From: Brevundimonas sp.
GTDB taxonomy: Bacteria > Pseudomonadota > Alphaproteobacteria > Caulobacterales > Caulobacteraceae
NCBI GenBank assembly: GCA_003248965.1
Contig: QFQU01000012.1
Coordinates: 73,903 to 137,902, forward strand
Direction: 5' to 3'
DNA length: 64,000 nucleotides
Shown here: in pieces, positions 34,219 to 43,367 of the stretch
Numbering within the stretch: position 1 is the first letter of the stretch
Layout of the letters: each line of letters opens with the position of its first letter
Notes under the pieces: generated by a model
The model's database searches: none
The model's input: only the letters and a program-made list of their open reading frames with translations
What the model was told of the DNA's origin: nothing
Made by a program: the position numbers and the translations under genes

Positions 34219-34344
34219 GTCATTCCGGGGCGTCCCCAGGACGAACCCGGAACCCAGGAGGCGCGCAACCAGCGTAAGCCGCGTTTAGCCATTGGATGAG
34301 GCCCTGGGTTCCGGGTTCTTCGCTTCGCTCAGCCCCGGAATGAC
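34219..34344. repeat. Intergenic inverted-repeat element (REP-like), type 2
   Basis: Nested arms pair across the gap. GTCATTCCGGGGC (34219-34231) pairs with GCCCCGGAATGAC (34332-34344), and GAACCCGGAACCCAGG (34243-34258) pairs with CCTGGGTTCCGGGTTC (34303-34318). Both arms match perfectly. The element fills the space between the convergent dsbA-like and TPR genes, so it may also serve as a transcript end. It differs in sequence from the element at 225-346. Confidence 0.85.
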
Positions 34345-34386
34345 GTGTCAGGAACGTCGGACGCCTCTTTGCCCTAACCGAACACT

Positions 34387-36108
34387 TCAAGCCTCAGCCA
34401 GGCTCATCGCCCCGCCGATCCATTCGATGCCGGCGTGGCGCAGGGCGTCGTTGGCCGCCGCCTCGTCGCCCAGGGTCATCTGGGCCCGATAGAGGACGTA
34501 GTAGCTGTAGGGATCGTTGGGCCAGTCCTTCAGCAGCTCGCCGATCATGTCGCGCGCGCCCGCCGCATCGCCCGAGGCCAGCAGGGCCGCCGCAAGGCTG
34601 CGGCGCGTCGGATACCAGATCATCGGCGGATCGCCGCCTTCCGGCGCCATGGCCTGGATCGCGGCGGCCCGGCCGTAGGCGGCGACCGCTGCGGGATAGT
34701 CGCGGTCGATCATCGCCGCGCGGCCTTCCAGCACCTTCTGGAACAGTTCGGCGAAGCCCTTCTGCCGGTCCGCCATCGGTCCCTTGAAGACGCCCTGGGC
34801 CAACAGGGCGGCGATGGCCGTCGCCTCGGTCCGCACGGCCGCCGCATCGCCGCGCCGAGCCGCCGCCTCGCCCCGCGCATAGCGCCAGCCGACCCGCATC
34901 AGGGGGCGTCCGGCGTCCGGTTCGGCCAGGACCGCCACCTGCCGCGCATCGCCGAACCGGCCGTAAAGGGCGTAGGCGTCGGCCGCCATGATCTGGCGAT
35001 AGGTCTGATAGGGGTCTTCGTCCGGCTTGGGCGCGGCCAGAAGCTCGGGATAGGTCTGCATGTACCAGTCGGCCAGTTCCAGCCCCCGCTCGACCCCGCC
35101 CGCCATCAAGGCGCCGCCCATGCCGAAATGGATGTTGTGGGCGTGCAGCCGCATGCCCTTGATCCCGCCGGGCGGCCCGACCAGCCGGTCGTAGGTCTTG
35201 TCCAGCGCCACGGCCTGGACGTTGGACATCATCGCGTCCTTGTAGCGGCCGACGCGATAGAAGGTGTGCGACGGCATATGCACCAGATGGCTGGCCCCCG
35301 GCGCCAGCAGGGCCAGCCGCTCGCCATAGGCCAGGGCGCGGTGCGGATCGTCCGACCATTCGGTCAGGTGAATATACAGGTGAATGGCGCCGGGATCGTT
35401 CGGCTTGACCTCCAGGGCGTGCTCCAGAATGGCCATGGCCCGCGTCACGGCCGGATCCGTCGCCTTGCCCTTGTCGTCCCACCAATCGTTCTCGGGCTTC
35501 AGCATCCAGGCGTCGGCCGTAATGGTCGCCACCGAGACGTCGTCGGGATGGCGCTTGGCGATCCGGTCCATGGCGCGGGCGAACCGGGTCGCCCGGCTCT
35601 TCTCGCCGCCCGAATAGCGCTGGATCAAGGCATCGATCATCTGGCGCTGCATCGGCGTCGCATCGCCCGCCAGTCGTCGCGCCTCGCGCGCCACGCGCAG
35701 GCCGGTCGCCAGCGAGTCCGGATCGGTCCCGCCGCCGTTCAGGTTCGGCCCGATGGCCCAGGCCTCGCCCCAGGCGCACATGCCGCAGCCGGGGTCCAGC
35801 ATCCGCGCCTTGCGGAAGGCGCGCACCGATTCCGTGTGCTCGAACGCCCAGCGCAGCCGCACCCCATAGTCAAACCAGGCCTGGGCCTCCGGGTCGGCGG
35901 TGTCGACCTTGAACCCCTCGTCGCCGAAGCCAGGGACCATCACCATATCAGCCGTCGGCTGGACATCGCCGACCGCGCCCACCCGGCCGCATATCTGGGG
36001 ATTGGCGATCAGGGCCAGGGTCGCCGCCGTCGCGGTCGCATCGGCCACCGCGACCGGCGCGATCAGACAGGCGACCGAAACCGTCGCGACCCACAAACTC
36101 TTGCGCAT
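34387..36108 (-). CDS. Secreted TPR-repeat protein
   Basis: The 573-residue protein starts MRKSLWVATVSVACLIAPVA and has a cleavable signal peptide ending near ADA. The body is a helical repeat protein: FDYGVRLRWAFEHTESVRAF opens it, CGMCAWGEAWAIGPNLN follows, and the conserved HLVHMPSHTFYRVGRYKDAM lies near residue 290. The C-terminal third (YPAAVAAYGRAAAIQ, SLAAALLASGDAAGARDMI) is TPR-like. Members of this family occur widely in proteobacteria as predicted periplasmic proteins. The histidine-rich HxxHMPSHxF motif might bind metal (inference). No function is established. Confidence 0.82.
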   Translation of the reverse strand: MRKSLWVATVSVACLIAPVAVADATATAATLALIANPQICGRVGAVGDVQPTADMVMVPGFGDEGFKVDTADPEAQAWFDYGVRLRWAFEHTESVRAFRKARMLDPGCGMCAWGEAWAIGPNLNGGGTDPDSLATGLRVAREARRLAGDATPMQRQMIDALIQRYSGGEKSRATRFARAMDRIAKRHPDDVSVATITADAWMLKPENDWWDDKGKATDPAVTRAMAILEHALEVKPNDPGAIHLYIHLTEWSDDPHRALAYGERLALLAPGASHLVHMPSHTFYRVGRYKDAMMSNVQAVALDKTYDRLVGPPGGIKGMRLHAHNIHFGMGGALMAGGVERGLELADWYMQTYPELLAAPKPDEDPYQTYRQIMAADAYALYGRFGDARQVAVLAEPDAGRPLMRVGWRYARGEAAARRGDAAAVRTEATAIAALLAQGVFKGPMADRQKGFAELFQKVLEGRAAMIDRDYPAAVAAYGRAAAIQAMAPEGGDPPMIWYPTRRSLAAALLASGDAAGARDMIGELLKDWPNDPYSYYVLYRAQMTLGDEAAANDALRHAGIEWIGGAMSLAEA

Positions 36109-36174
36109 TGCCGCCTCCCCGCGTGTGCAAGGACATTGTGCGCTGAAATCGCCAGCGCGCCAATGCGCCGCCGA

Positions 36175-37419
36175 TCAGGGCCGGGTGACGGCCAAGGTGT
36201 CTTCGGGCCGACCGTCGCCGGCCGGCGCCGTCAAGCCCAGCATACGCGCCAGGAAGGGCTGAACATCCACGCTATCCAGATCGCTCAGACGACGTCCGGC
36301 GACCACGCCCGGCCCGTGGGCGATGAAGACCGCCGCCATCTCGGGCGCCTGATTGTCATAGCCGTGCGCCCCGCCCGCCCGGGTCACAGGCCGGTCGCGC
36401 GTCGCCGTCAGCCAGCCGGTCTCGACCAGGCAGACGATCTGTCCCACGCGCGGGTTGGAGCCATAGACGAGGCGCGCGGGCACGTCGGCCTTGTTCCAGC
36501 ATTCCATGTGCGGATGCCGGCCGACCAGCTTCTGCTGCACCTCCGCCTCGCGACCGAGCGCCGGATCGGCCGTCAGCACCGCCCCGCCATAGCCGATCTT
36601 CAGCGCCGCCGGGTCGATGATGTCGTCCAGCCAAATCACCCGGTCGGGCGAGGTCGCCGCCATGCCGTGATCGGACACCACCACCAGCATCGTCCGGTCG
36701 TACAGCCCCCTGGCCTTCAGCCCGTCGATCAACCGCCCGATCGACGCATCCACCGAGGCCACGGCCGCGCGCGTTTCCGGCGCATCCGGCCCATAGTGGT
36801 GGCCGGCGGTGTCGACGATGTCGAAATACAGGGTCTCCAGCTTGGGCCGCTGGTCCGTCGGCAGATCCAGCCATGACAGCACACGGTCCACCCGCGCGTC
36901 GCCCGGCATTCTCTGGTCGAAGGGCGCCCACTGGCTGGGGCGCACGCCGTGGATCTCGACCTCCGATCCCGGCCAGAACATGGTCCCGGTGCGCATCCCC
37001 GCCTTCTCGGCCGTGACCCAGATCGGTTCGCCCTGATCCCAGAAGCCGCTTTCCTTGCTGGCCATGGTGAAGACGCCGAGCCGCGCGTCGGTGAACCGGT
37101 TGGCCACCACCCCGTGATGGTCGGGATGCAGCCCCGTCACCAGCGTATAGTGGTTGGGAAAGGTCACGCTGGGGAACGACGGCCGCATCGGCCCGAACGC
37201 GCCCCCGGCGACCAGGCCGTCCAGCACCGGCGTCTGCCCCTTGCCCAGATAGTCCGGCCGGAAGCCGTCGATGGAGATCAGGATCACCCGATCCGGCAAG
37301 GCCGCCTGAACCGTCGAATCGACCACAGCCTGCGGCTTCTGCACAGGCGGGGTTCCAGCGCAGGACGACAGGGCGATGGCGCCGGCGGCGATCAGACCGG
37401 CAAGCGGGAAACGGAACAT
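36175..37419 (-). CDS. Nucleotide pyrophosphatase/phosphodiesterase-like lipoprotein (alkaline phosphatase superfamily)
   Basis: The 414-residue protein has a lipoprotein signal (FPLAGLIAAGAIALSSC). The NPP catalytic core follows: ILISIDGFRPDYL carries the first metal aspartate, FPSVTFPNHYTLVTG carries the nucleophilic threonine, VDTAGHHYGPD is next, and VVSDHGMAAT holds the second metal site, with AHGYDNQAPEM near the end. Family enzymes split phosphodiester or pyrophosphate bonds of nucleotides or lipids. Here the protein is probably anchored in the periplasm, and the substrate is unknown. The start at 37419 is preceded by GAGGTTG. It is divergent from an ABC transporter operon. Confidence 0.9.
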   Translation of the reverse strand: MFRFPLAGLIAAGAIALSSCAGTPPVQKPQAVVDSTVQAALPDRVILISIDGFRPDYLGKGQTPVLDGLVAGGAFGPMRPSFPSVTFPNHYTLVTGLHPDHHGVVANRFTDARLGVFTMASKESGFWDQGEPIWVTAEKAGMRTGTMFWPGSEVEIHGVRPSQWAPFDQRMPGDARVDRVLSWLDLPTDQRPKLETLYFDIVDTAGHHYGPDAPETRAAVASVDASIGRLIDGLKARGLYDRTMLVVVSDHGMAATSPDRVIWLDDIIDPAALKIGYGGAVLTADPALGREAEVQQKLVGRHPHMECWNKADVPARLVYGSNPRVGQIVCLVETGWLTATRDRPVTRAGGAHGYDNQAPEMAAVFIAHGPGVVAGRRLSDLDSVDVQPFLARMLGLTAPAGDGRPEDTLAVTRP

Positions 37420-37518
37420 GGGCAACCTCGAATGCGATACGAAACGATTGCCTAAACTTAATGCGCGACAGGCGCACGACGGCTTGTGGGAACGACGTTC
37501 TCGCGCCAAGCTTGCATC

Positions 37519-38445
37519 ATGGACACCGTCATTGAAATCCGCGACCTGACCAAGACCTATGGGGCGGTGAAGGCCCTGGACGGTCTGACCCTGTCGATCC
37601 CGCGCGGCGGGGTCTATGGAATTCTCGGGCCGAACGGAGCGGGCAAGTCCACCCTGTTCCGCACCCTGCTGGGCCTGATCAGCCCGACCAGCGGCGAGGC
37701 GACCGTCATGGGCGGACGCATCGGCGACCCGGCCGCCACCCGGCGCATGGGCTCGATGATCGAGACGCCGCGCTTTCCGCCCTTCATGACCGCCCGCCAG
37801 GTGCTGGAATGGCTGGCCCGCGCCCACGGCGGCGTTCCGGCCCAGGAGATCGACGGCTGGCTGGCCCGGGTGGGCCTGACCGAGGCGGCGAACCGCAAGG
37901 TGCGCGGCTTTTCGGTCGGCATGCTGCAACGCCTGGGCGTCGCCGCCGCCCTGATGACCAAGCCCGACCTTGTCATCCTGGACGAGCCGACCAGCGGCAT
38001 GGACCCGCCCGGCATCCAGGAGATGCGCGCCCTGATCCGCAGCCTGGCCGACGACGACGGCGTGACCATCATCCTGGCCAGCCACCAACTTCAGGAAGTC
38101 CAGCGCGTCTGCGACCGCGTCGCCATCTTCAACAAGGGCCGAGTCATCACCGAGGGCCGGGTCTCGGACCTGACGGCGTCCGGCGAACGGCTTCGCCTGG
38201 CGGTCACGCCCCTGGCCAAGGCCCTGGGTGTCCTGGGCGAGCGCGCCAGTCTGGACGGCGACGCCCTGGTGGCCGCCATCGCCCGGTCGGAGACCCCGGC
38301 CGTCATCCGTGCCCTGGTCGAGGCCGGGGTGGAGATCGAAGAGGCCCGCTGGATCGGGGCCGACCTGGAGGACGTCTTCATGACCGAGACCGGCTGGACC
38401 GGCGTGCAGACCGGCGCCGCCAAGGGGGCCGCCCATGCTGGTTGA
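37519..38445 (+). CDS. ABC transporter ATP-binding protein (ABC-2 type)
   Basis: The 308-residue ATPase starts MDTVIEIRDLTKTYGAVKAL. It has Walker A GPNGAGKST, signature FSVGMLQRLGVAAALM, Walker B LVILDEPTSGMDPPG and the H-loop ILASHQLQEV. A C-terminal regulatory region of about 90 residues (LRLAVTPLAKALGVLGERAS) is typical of antibiotic- or bacitracin-type exporters. The following permease gene overlaps it by 11 bp. The transported compound cannot be deduced. Confidence 0.93.
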   Translation: MDTVIEIRDLTKTYGAVKALDGLTLSIPRGGVYGILGPNGAGKSTLFRTLLGLISPTSGEATVMGGRIGDPAATRRMGSMIETPRFPPFMTARQVLEWLARAHGGVPAQEIDGWLARVGLTEAANRKVRGFSVGMLQRLGVAAALMTKPDLVILDEPTSGMDPPGIQEMRALIRSLADDDGVTIILASHQLQEVQRVCDRVAIFNKGRVITEGRVSDLTASGERLRLAVTPLAKALGVLGERASLDGDALVAAIARSETPAVIRALVEAGVEIEEARWIGADLEDVFMTETGWTGVQTGAAKGAAHAG

Positions 38446-39295
38446 TGCGATCCGCGCCGAATCCTATCGCCTGTCCAAGAACCGGACGGCCCTGTTCTGG
38501 AGCCTGCTGTTCGTGCCGGTGGTCGGCCTTCTGATCTCGACGGCGACCTTCATCTTCGCCAAGGCCAATGAGGCCAAGCTGGCGGGCAAGCTGCCGCCCG
38601 AGCTGGGTCTGAACGCCTCCCCGCTAGACCTGGGCGCGGGTCTGGTTTCCAGCGCGGCCGAGTTCGCCAATCCGGCGGTGCTGATGTTCGTGCTGATCGG
38701 CGCGGCGACGATCTTCGCTGGCGATTATCGCTGGGAGACATGGCGCCTGACCACGGCCCGCAACAGTCGGCCCAACCTGTTGCTGGGCAAGGTCGTTGTG
38801 GTGGTCGGCCTGACCATCGCCGCCACGGTCGCGGTGCTGATCGGCGACATCGCCTCCAACCTGATCAAGGCGATGGTGTTCAAGCGCGCCCTGACCTTCA
38901 GCCTGACCGGCGGCCAACTGGCCGACCTGGCCTGGCTGACCCTGTTGGGCTGGGGCCGCATCGTCCAGTTCGTCATGCTGGGCCTGTTGGCGGCGGTGAT
39001 GACGCGGTCGCTGTTGGCGGCCCTGTTCGTGCCGATGGTCGTCGGAATCGGGCAGTTCTTCCTGCCCAATCTTCTGGCCTCCATGGGCGTCTCGCCGGAA
39101 GGGTGGCTGATGCCGCTTCTGACGCCCGGCATGGCCGCCGATCTGTTGAAGGCCGTGATCCACGGCGGTCCGACCGCCGGGAGCCTGCCGCCCCAAGCGC
39201 TCGCCAAGGGTCTGCTGGGTCTTGGCCTGTGGACCGGGGTTCCCCTGATCGGCGCCATCGTCTGGTTCCAGCGCCAGGATCTGTCCAAGGAATAG
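38435..39295 (+). CDS. ABC-2 type transporter permease
   Basis: The 286-residue membrane protein starts MLVDAIRAESYRLSKNRTAL, the amphipathic elbow helix typical of ABC-2 permeases. It has about six hydrophobic segments (for example FWSLLFVPVVGLLISTATFI, VGLTIAATVAVLIGDIA). WETWRLTTARNSRPNLLLGK is a conserved cytoplasmic loop of the family. It forms a homodimer with the preceding ATPase. The start codon lies inside the ATPase gene, so the subunits are coupled. It ends near a GC-rich hairpin at 39322-39346 that lacks a T tract. Confidence 0.9.
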   Translation: MLVDAIRAESYRLSKNRTALFWSLLFVPVVGLLISTATFIFAKANEAKLAGKLPPELGLNASPLDLGAGLVSSAAEFANPAVLMFVLIGAATIFAGDYRWETWRLTTARNSRPNLLLGKVVVVVGLTIAATVAVLIGDIASNLIKAMVFKRALTFSLTGGQLADLAWLTLLGWGRIVQFVMLGLLAAVMTRSLLAALFVPMVVGIGQFFLPNLLASMGVSPEGWLMPLLTPGMAADLLKAVIHGGPTAGSLPPQALAKGLLGLGLWTGVPLIGAIVWFQRQDLSKE

Positions 39296-39490
39296 GCCTG
39301 GAGCCGCTCTCCATAAACTGTCGGCCCGCGCATGGGGCGTGGGCCGCGTCGGCAGGCGGGGAAGAAGCCGACCGCGACACCCCTCTTGTGGAACCTCGGC
39401 GCTCCTGATCGGGTTTAGTGCTCAAGCGTAGCGGTATCGGGGCGGCCTCCCCCTGCCCCGTCGCGGCGCCTCACCGAAAGGGATGTCCGC
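39296..39490. other. Gap between the ABC-2 operon and poxB
   Basis: The 195-bp gap holds one imperfect hairpin (CGGCCC at 39322-39327 with GGGCCG at 39341-39346) without a T tract, and a GAAAGGGA-like Shine-Dalgarno for poxB at its end. No clear promoter motif was seen. Confidence 0.35.
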
Positions 39491-41239
39491 ATGAGCCTGT
39501 TGTCTCGCAAATCCGCGCCGCGCACCGTAGCCGATCTGATCGTCGCCACCCTGCACAACGCCGGCGTCCAGCGTATCTGGGGCGTGACGGGCGACAGTCT
39601 GAACGGTCTGAACGACAGCCTGCTGCGCTCGGGCGAGATCGACTGGATGCATGTCCGCCATGAAGAGGTCGCCGCCTTCGCCGCCGGCGCCGAGGCGGCC
39701 TTGACCGGCGATCTGGCCGTCTGCGCCGGCAGCTGCGGGCCGGGCAATCTGCACCTGATCAACGGCCTGTACGACTGTCAGCGCAACCATGTGCCGGTCC
39801 TGGCCATCGCCGCCCATATTCCGTCCAGCGAGATCGGCCTCAGCTACTTCCAGGAAACCCATCCGACCGAACTGTTCCGCGAGTGCAGCCATTTCTGCGA
39901 GATGGTTCAGGACGCCCGCCAGATGCCCGAGATCCTGCACCGGGCCATGCGCACCGCCATCGGCAAGAAGGGCGTTGCGGTCCTGGTCATTCCCGGCGAC
40001 GTGTCGTTGCAGGCCGTGCCGGACGGCGCCTCGGCCGACTGGCCGCCCCTGGCCCAGCCGCGCCTGTCGCCCGCCCACGGCGCAGTCGAGCAGTTGGCCG
40101 ACATCCTCAACGACTCAAAGGCCGTGACCCTGCTGTGCGGCTCGGGCGTCGCCGGGGCTCATGACGAGGTCGTGGCCCTGTCCCAGGTCTTGAAGGCGCC
40201 GATCGTCCACGCCTTTCGCGGCAAGGAGTGGATCGAATGGGACAATCCCAACGATGTCGGCATGACCGGCCTGATCGGCTTCTCGTCCGGCTATCATGCG
40301 ATGATGGAGTGCGACACCCTGCTGATGCTGGGCACTGACTTCCCCTATCGCAACTTCTATCCGACAAAGGCGCGGATCGTTCAGGTGGACAGCGACCCCG
40401 GCGCCCTGGGCCGTCGCGCCCCGCTGGCCCTGGGCGTGGTCGGCGACGTGCGCGAAACGATCGCGGCCCTGACGCCTCGGCTGGACCATGATCGTAACGA
40501 CAGCTTCCTGAACGCGGCGCGCAAACACTATGTCGAAGCGCGCAAGGGTCTGGACGAACTGGCGACACCACGCTACGGCGACCAGCCCCTGCATCCCCAG
40601 TTCGTGGCCAGGACGCTGGACGCCGTAGCGGCGGACGACGCCGTGTTCACCGTCGATGTCGGCACGCCGGCCGTCTGGGCCGCTCGCTATCTGAGGATGA
40701 ACGGGCGGCGGAGGCTTATCGGCTCGTTCAACCATGGCTCGATGGCCAACGCCCTGCCCCAGGCCCTGGGCGCCAAGGCGGCGATGCCCGAGCGGCAGGT
40801 CGTGTCCTTGTCCGGCGACGGCGGCCTGACCATGCTGATGGGCGACCTGCTGACCGCCGTGCAGATGAAGCTGCCGATCAAGATCGTCGTCTTCAACAAC
40901 GGCACTCTGGGCTTTGTGGAGCTGGAGCAGAAGGCCGCCGGCTATCTGGACGCCAATGTCGATCTGCAGAACCCGGACTTCGCGGCCGTCGCGCGCGACA
41001 TCGGCTTCTTCGGCGTGCGCGTCACACGATCGGACGCCCTGGAGGACGCCCTGCGGCAGGCCCTGGCCCATGACGGCCCGGCGCTGGTCGATGTCGTCAC
41101 CGCTCGCCAGGAACTGGCTATGCCGCCCAAGATCAAGGCCGAACAGGCCAAGGGCTTCAGCCTGTTCGCCATGCGCGCGGTGATGAGCGGACGTGGCGAC
41201 GAACTGGTCGAACTGGCCCGGACCAACCTGCTGCGCTGA
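39491..41239 (+). CDS. poxB: Thiamine-diphosphate-dependent pyruvate:quinone oxidoreductase (PoxB-like)
   Basis: The 582-residue protein has the three-domain TPP enzyme layout. The N-terminal Pyr domain has the catalytic Glu in WMHVRHEEVAAFAAGAEAAL and the substrate loop AGSCGPGNLHLINGL. The central FAD/nucleotide domain runs from about 190 to 335. The C-terminal PP domain has the TPP/Mg motif SLSGDGGLTMLMGDLLTAVQ and NNGTLGFVELEQ. The latter and the RHEE surroundings fit PoxB (oxidative decarboxylation of pyruvate to acetate with electrons to quinone) better than acetolactate synthase. A C-terminal amphipathic peptide (SGRGDELVELARTNLL) could be the membrane-binding tail. It stands alone and ends at a strong terminator. 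Confidence 0.9.
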   Translation: MSLLSRKSAPRTVADLIVATLHNAGVQRIWGVTGDSLNGLNDSLLRSGEIDWMHVRHEEVAAFAAGAEAALTGDLAVCAGSCGPGNLHLINGLYDCQRNHVPVLAIAAHIPSSEIGLSYFQETHPTELFRECSHFCEMVQDARQMPEILHRAMRTAIGKKGVAVLVIPGDVSLQAVPDGASADWPPLAQPRLSPAHGAVEQLADILNDSKAVTLLCGSGVAGAHDEVVALSQVLKAPIVHAFRGKEWIEWDNPNDVGMTGLIGFSSGYHAMMECDTLLMLGTDFPYRNFYPTKARIVQVDSDPGALGRRAPLALGVVGDVRETIAALTPRLDHDRNDSFLNAARKHYVEARKGLDELATPRYGDQPLHPQFVARTLDAVAADDAVFTVDVGTPAVWAARYLRMNGRRRLIGSFNHGSMANALPQALGAKAAMPERQVVSLSGDGGLTMLMGDLLTAVQMKLPIKIVVFNNGTLGFVELEQKAAGYLDANVDLQNPDFAAVARDIGFFGVRVTRSDALEDALRQALAHDGPALVDVVTARQELAMPPKIKAEQAKGFSLFAMRAVMSGRGDELVELARTNLLR

Positions 41240-41258
41240 GCCCGTCTGCGACCAAGCA

Positions 41259-41290
41259 AAAGGGCGGCCGGATCGCTCCGGCCGCCCTTT
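41259..41290. terminator. Bidirectional intrinsic terminator between poxB and rplQ
   Basis: A perfect 14-bp stem (AAAGGGCGGCCGGA at 41259-41272 with TCCGGCCGCCCTTT at 41277-41290) has a 4-nt TCGC loop. It has T residues on one side and A residues on the other, and lies between convergent genes. It ends the alpha operon on the minus strand and poxB on the plus strand. Confidence 0.9.
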
Positions 41291-41320
41291 CGGCGTTCAG
41301 TCTCGCTAGAGACGAGAGGC

Positions 41321-41740
41321 TTAGGCCTCGTCGTCGCCTTCGTAGGCCAGGACCGGACCAGAGTCCTTTCCCTTGGCTTCGACGTCGCGGTCGACGAACT
41401 CGATCACGGCCATCGGGGCGTTGTCGCCGTGGCGGAAGCCCGCCTTCATGATGCGGATATAGCCGCCGTTACGTTCGGCGTAACGCGGGCCGAGCGTTTC
41501 GAACAGCTTGCCGACCTGCGGCACGTCGCGGACCTGGCTGATGGCCTGACGACGCGCGTGCAGATCGCCCTTCTTGGCCAGCGTGACCAGCTTCTCGACG
41601 AAGGGACGCAGTTCCTTGGCCTTGGGCAGGGTCGTGGTGATTTGCTCGTGCTTGATCAGCGAGGCGGCCATGTTGGCGAACATGGCGGTGCGGTGGCTGG
41701 TCGTGCGACCGAGTTTACGATGGGCGGCGCCGTGGCGCAT
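41321..41740 (-). CDS. rplQ: 50S ribosomal protein L17
   Basis: The 139-residue protein starts MRHGAAHRKLGRTTSHRTAM, the invariant L17 N-terminus, and continues with FANMAASLIKHEQITTTLPKAKELRP. A 20-residue acidic C-terminal extension (VEAKGKDSGPVLAYEGDDEA) goes beyond the core, as in other alphaproteobacteria. It is the last gene of the cluster, downstream of rpoA. Confidence 0.98.
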   Translation of the reverse strand: MRHGAAHRKLGRTTSHRTAMFANMAASLIKHEQITTTLPKAKELRPFVEKLVTLAKKGDLHARRQAISQVRDVPQVGKLFETLGPRYAERNGGYIRIMKAGFRHGDNAPMAVIEFVDRDVEAKGKDSGPVLAYEGDDEA

Positions 41741-41849
41741 CTGGGTCTCTCCTACTCCGGGCCCGGTATCTCCTGATCGGAGACCTAGGCCCGTAATCTT
41801 CTAACCGCCCCGACATTCTCCCCGAGAGGAGACGGGCGGAGGGTTGAAC

Positions 41850-42869
41850 TTAGATCTGGTCGTCGAACTTCTTGGCCAGATCTTCGATGTTTTCGGGCGG
41901 CCAGTTCGGCACGTCCATGCCGAGGCTGAGGCCCATCGTCGCGAGAACTTCCTTGATCTCGTTCAGCGACTTGCGGCCGAAGTTCGGGGTGCGAAGCATT
42001 TCGCCCTCGGTCTTCTGGATCAGGTCGCCGATGTAGACGATGTTGTCGTTCTTCAGGCAGTTGGCCGAACGGACCGACAGCTCCAGTTCGTCCACCTTCT
42101 TCAGCAGCGCCGGGTTGAAGGGCAGGTCGGGCTTGCCGTCCGACTGCTCGACAGCCTTCTTGGGCTCTTCGAAGGTGATGAAGATCTGCAGTTGGTCCTG
42201 CAGGATGCGCGCGGCGTAGGCCACGGCGTCAACCGGCGTGACGGCGCCGTTGGTTTCGACTTCCAACAGCAGCTTGTCGTAATCCAGCGACTGGCCCTGA
42301 CGGGTCGGCTCGACGCGATAGGCGACGCGCTTGACCGGCGAATACAGGGCGTCGACGGCGATCAGGCCGATGGGGGCGTCTTCCGGGCGGTTCAGTTCGG
42401 CGGCGACATAGCCCTTGCCGTTCTGGACGGTCAGCTCCATGCGGATCGAGGCGCCGTCGTCCAGGGTGCAGATGACGTGATCGGGGTTCAGAACCTCGAT
42501 GTCCGCCGGCACGTCGATCTGGCCGGCCGTCACCGCGCCGGGACCCGTGGCGCGCAGGGTCATGCGCTTGGGGCCCTCGGCGTGCATGCGCAGCGCCAGT
42601 TGCTTGATGTTCAGGACGATGTCCACGACGTCTTCACGCACGCCTTCCAGCGACGAGAATTCGTGCACGACGCCGTCGATCTGGATGGCCGTGACCGCCG
42701 CGCCTTGCAGCGAGGACAGCAGAACACGACGCAGCGCGTTGCCGAGCGTCACGCCGAAGCCGCGCTCCAGGGGTTCGGCCACCAGACGCGCCTTACGTTG
42801 CGCGTCCGAACCGGTTTCCACCTGCGGCTTCTCGGGACGGATCAGCTCTTGCCAGTTTCTTTCGATCAT
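41850..42869 (-). CDS. rpoA: RNA polymerase subunit alpha
   Basis: The 339-residue protein starts MIERNWQELIRPEKPQVETG. The N-terminal dimerisation domain contains ERGFGVTLGNALRRVLLSSL. A linker leads to the C-terminal domain (LELSVRSANCLKNDNIVYIGDLIQKTEGEMLRTPNFGRKSLNEIKE) that binds UP elements and activators. It is placed after rpsK and before rplQ as in most bacteria. There is no rpsD in this cluster. Confidence 0.98.
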   Translation of the reverse strand: MIERNWQELIRPEKPQVETGSDAQRKARLVAEPLERGFGVTLGNALRRVLLSSLQGAAVTAIQIDGVVHEFSSLEGVREDVVDIVLNIKQLALRMHAEGPKRMTLRATGPGAVTAGQIDVPADIEVLNPDHVICTLDDGASIRMELTVQNGKGYVAAELNRPEDAPIGLIAVDALYSPVKRVAYRVEPTRQGQSLDYDKLLLEVETNGAVTPVDAVAYAARILQDQLQIFITFEEPKKAVEQSDGKPDLPFNPALLKKVDELELSVRSANCLKNDNIVYIGDLIQKTEGEMLRTPNFGRKSLNEIKEVLATMGLSLGMDVPNWPPENIEDLAKKFDDQI

Positions 42870-42963
42870 TTTGTCCCTCGAACGGGTTTCGTCGGCTCCG
42901 GCCTTGTCGACGAGGCCATGGTGGAGCCGACGGAGATTGGGGGTGCCTGGACCGCGGTCGCGA

Positions 42964-43353
42964 TCAGACGCGGCGGCGCTTGGGCGGACGGCAACCGTTG
43001 TGCGGCATCGGCGTGACGTCGCGGATGGTCGTGATCGTCAGACCGACGGCCTGCAGGGCGCGCAGGGCCGATTCACGGCCGGAGCCCGGACCCGAAACAT
43101 TGACTTCCAGCGTCTTCAGGCCGTGTTCCTGGGCCTTCTTGCCGGCGTCTTCCGCCGCCATCTGGGCCGCGTAAGGGGTCGACTTACGCGAGCCCTTGAA
43201 GCCCATGTGGCCGGCCGACGACCAGGAAATCGCGTTTCCTTGCGCGTCGGTGATCGTCACCATGGTGTTGTTGAAGCTGGCGTTCACGTGGGCGACGCCC
43301 GACGTGATGTTCTTGCGTTCGCGGCGCTTTACGCGACCCGGTTCCTTGGCCAT
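42964..43353 (-). CDS. rpsK: 30S ribosomal protein S11
   Basis: The 129-residue protein has the S11 signatures NITSGVAHVNASFNNTMVTI, SWSSAGHMGFKGSRKSTPYA and the C-terminal IRDVTPMPHNGCRPPKRRRV. It is part of the platform of the small subunit near the mRNA exit. The gene follows rpsM by 14 bp. Confidence 0.98.
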   Translation of the reverse strand: MAKEPGRVKRRERKNITSGVAHVNASFNNTMVTITDAQGNAISWSSAGHMGFKGSRKSTPYAAQMAAEDAGKKAQEHGLKTLEVNVSGPGSGRESALRALQAVGLTITTIRDVTPMPHNGCRPPKRRRV

Positions 43354-43367
43354 CGGTCAGCTCTCTC

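Noticed and set aside
39322..39346. GC-rich hairpin after the ABC-2 permease as a terminator.
   Set aside because: The stem is imperfect and there is no T tract. It is reported only as part of the gap.
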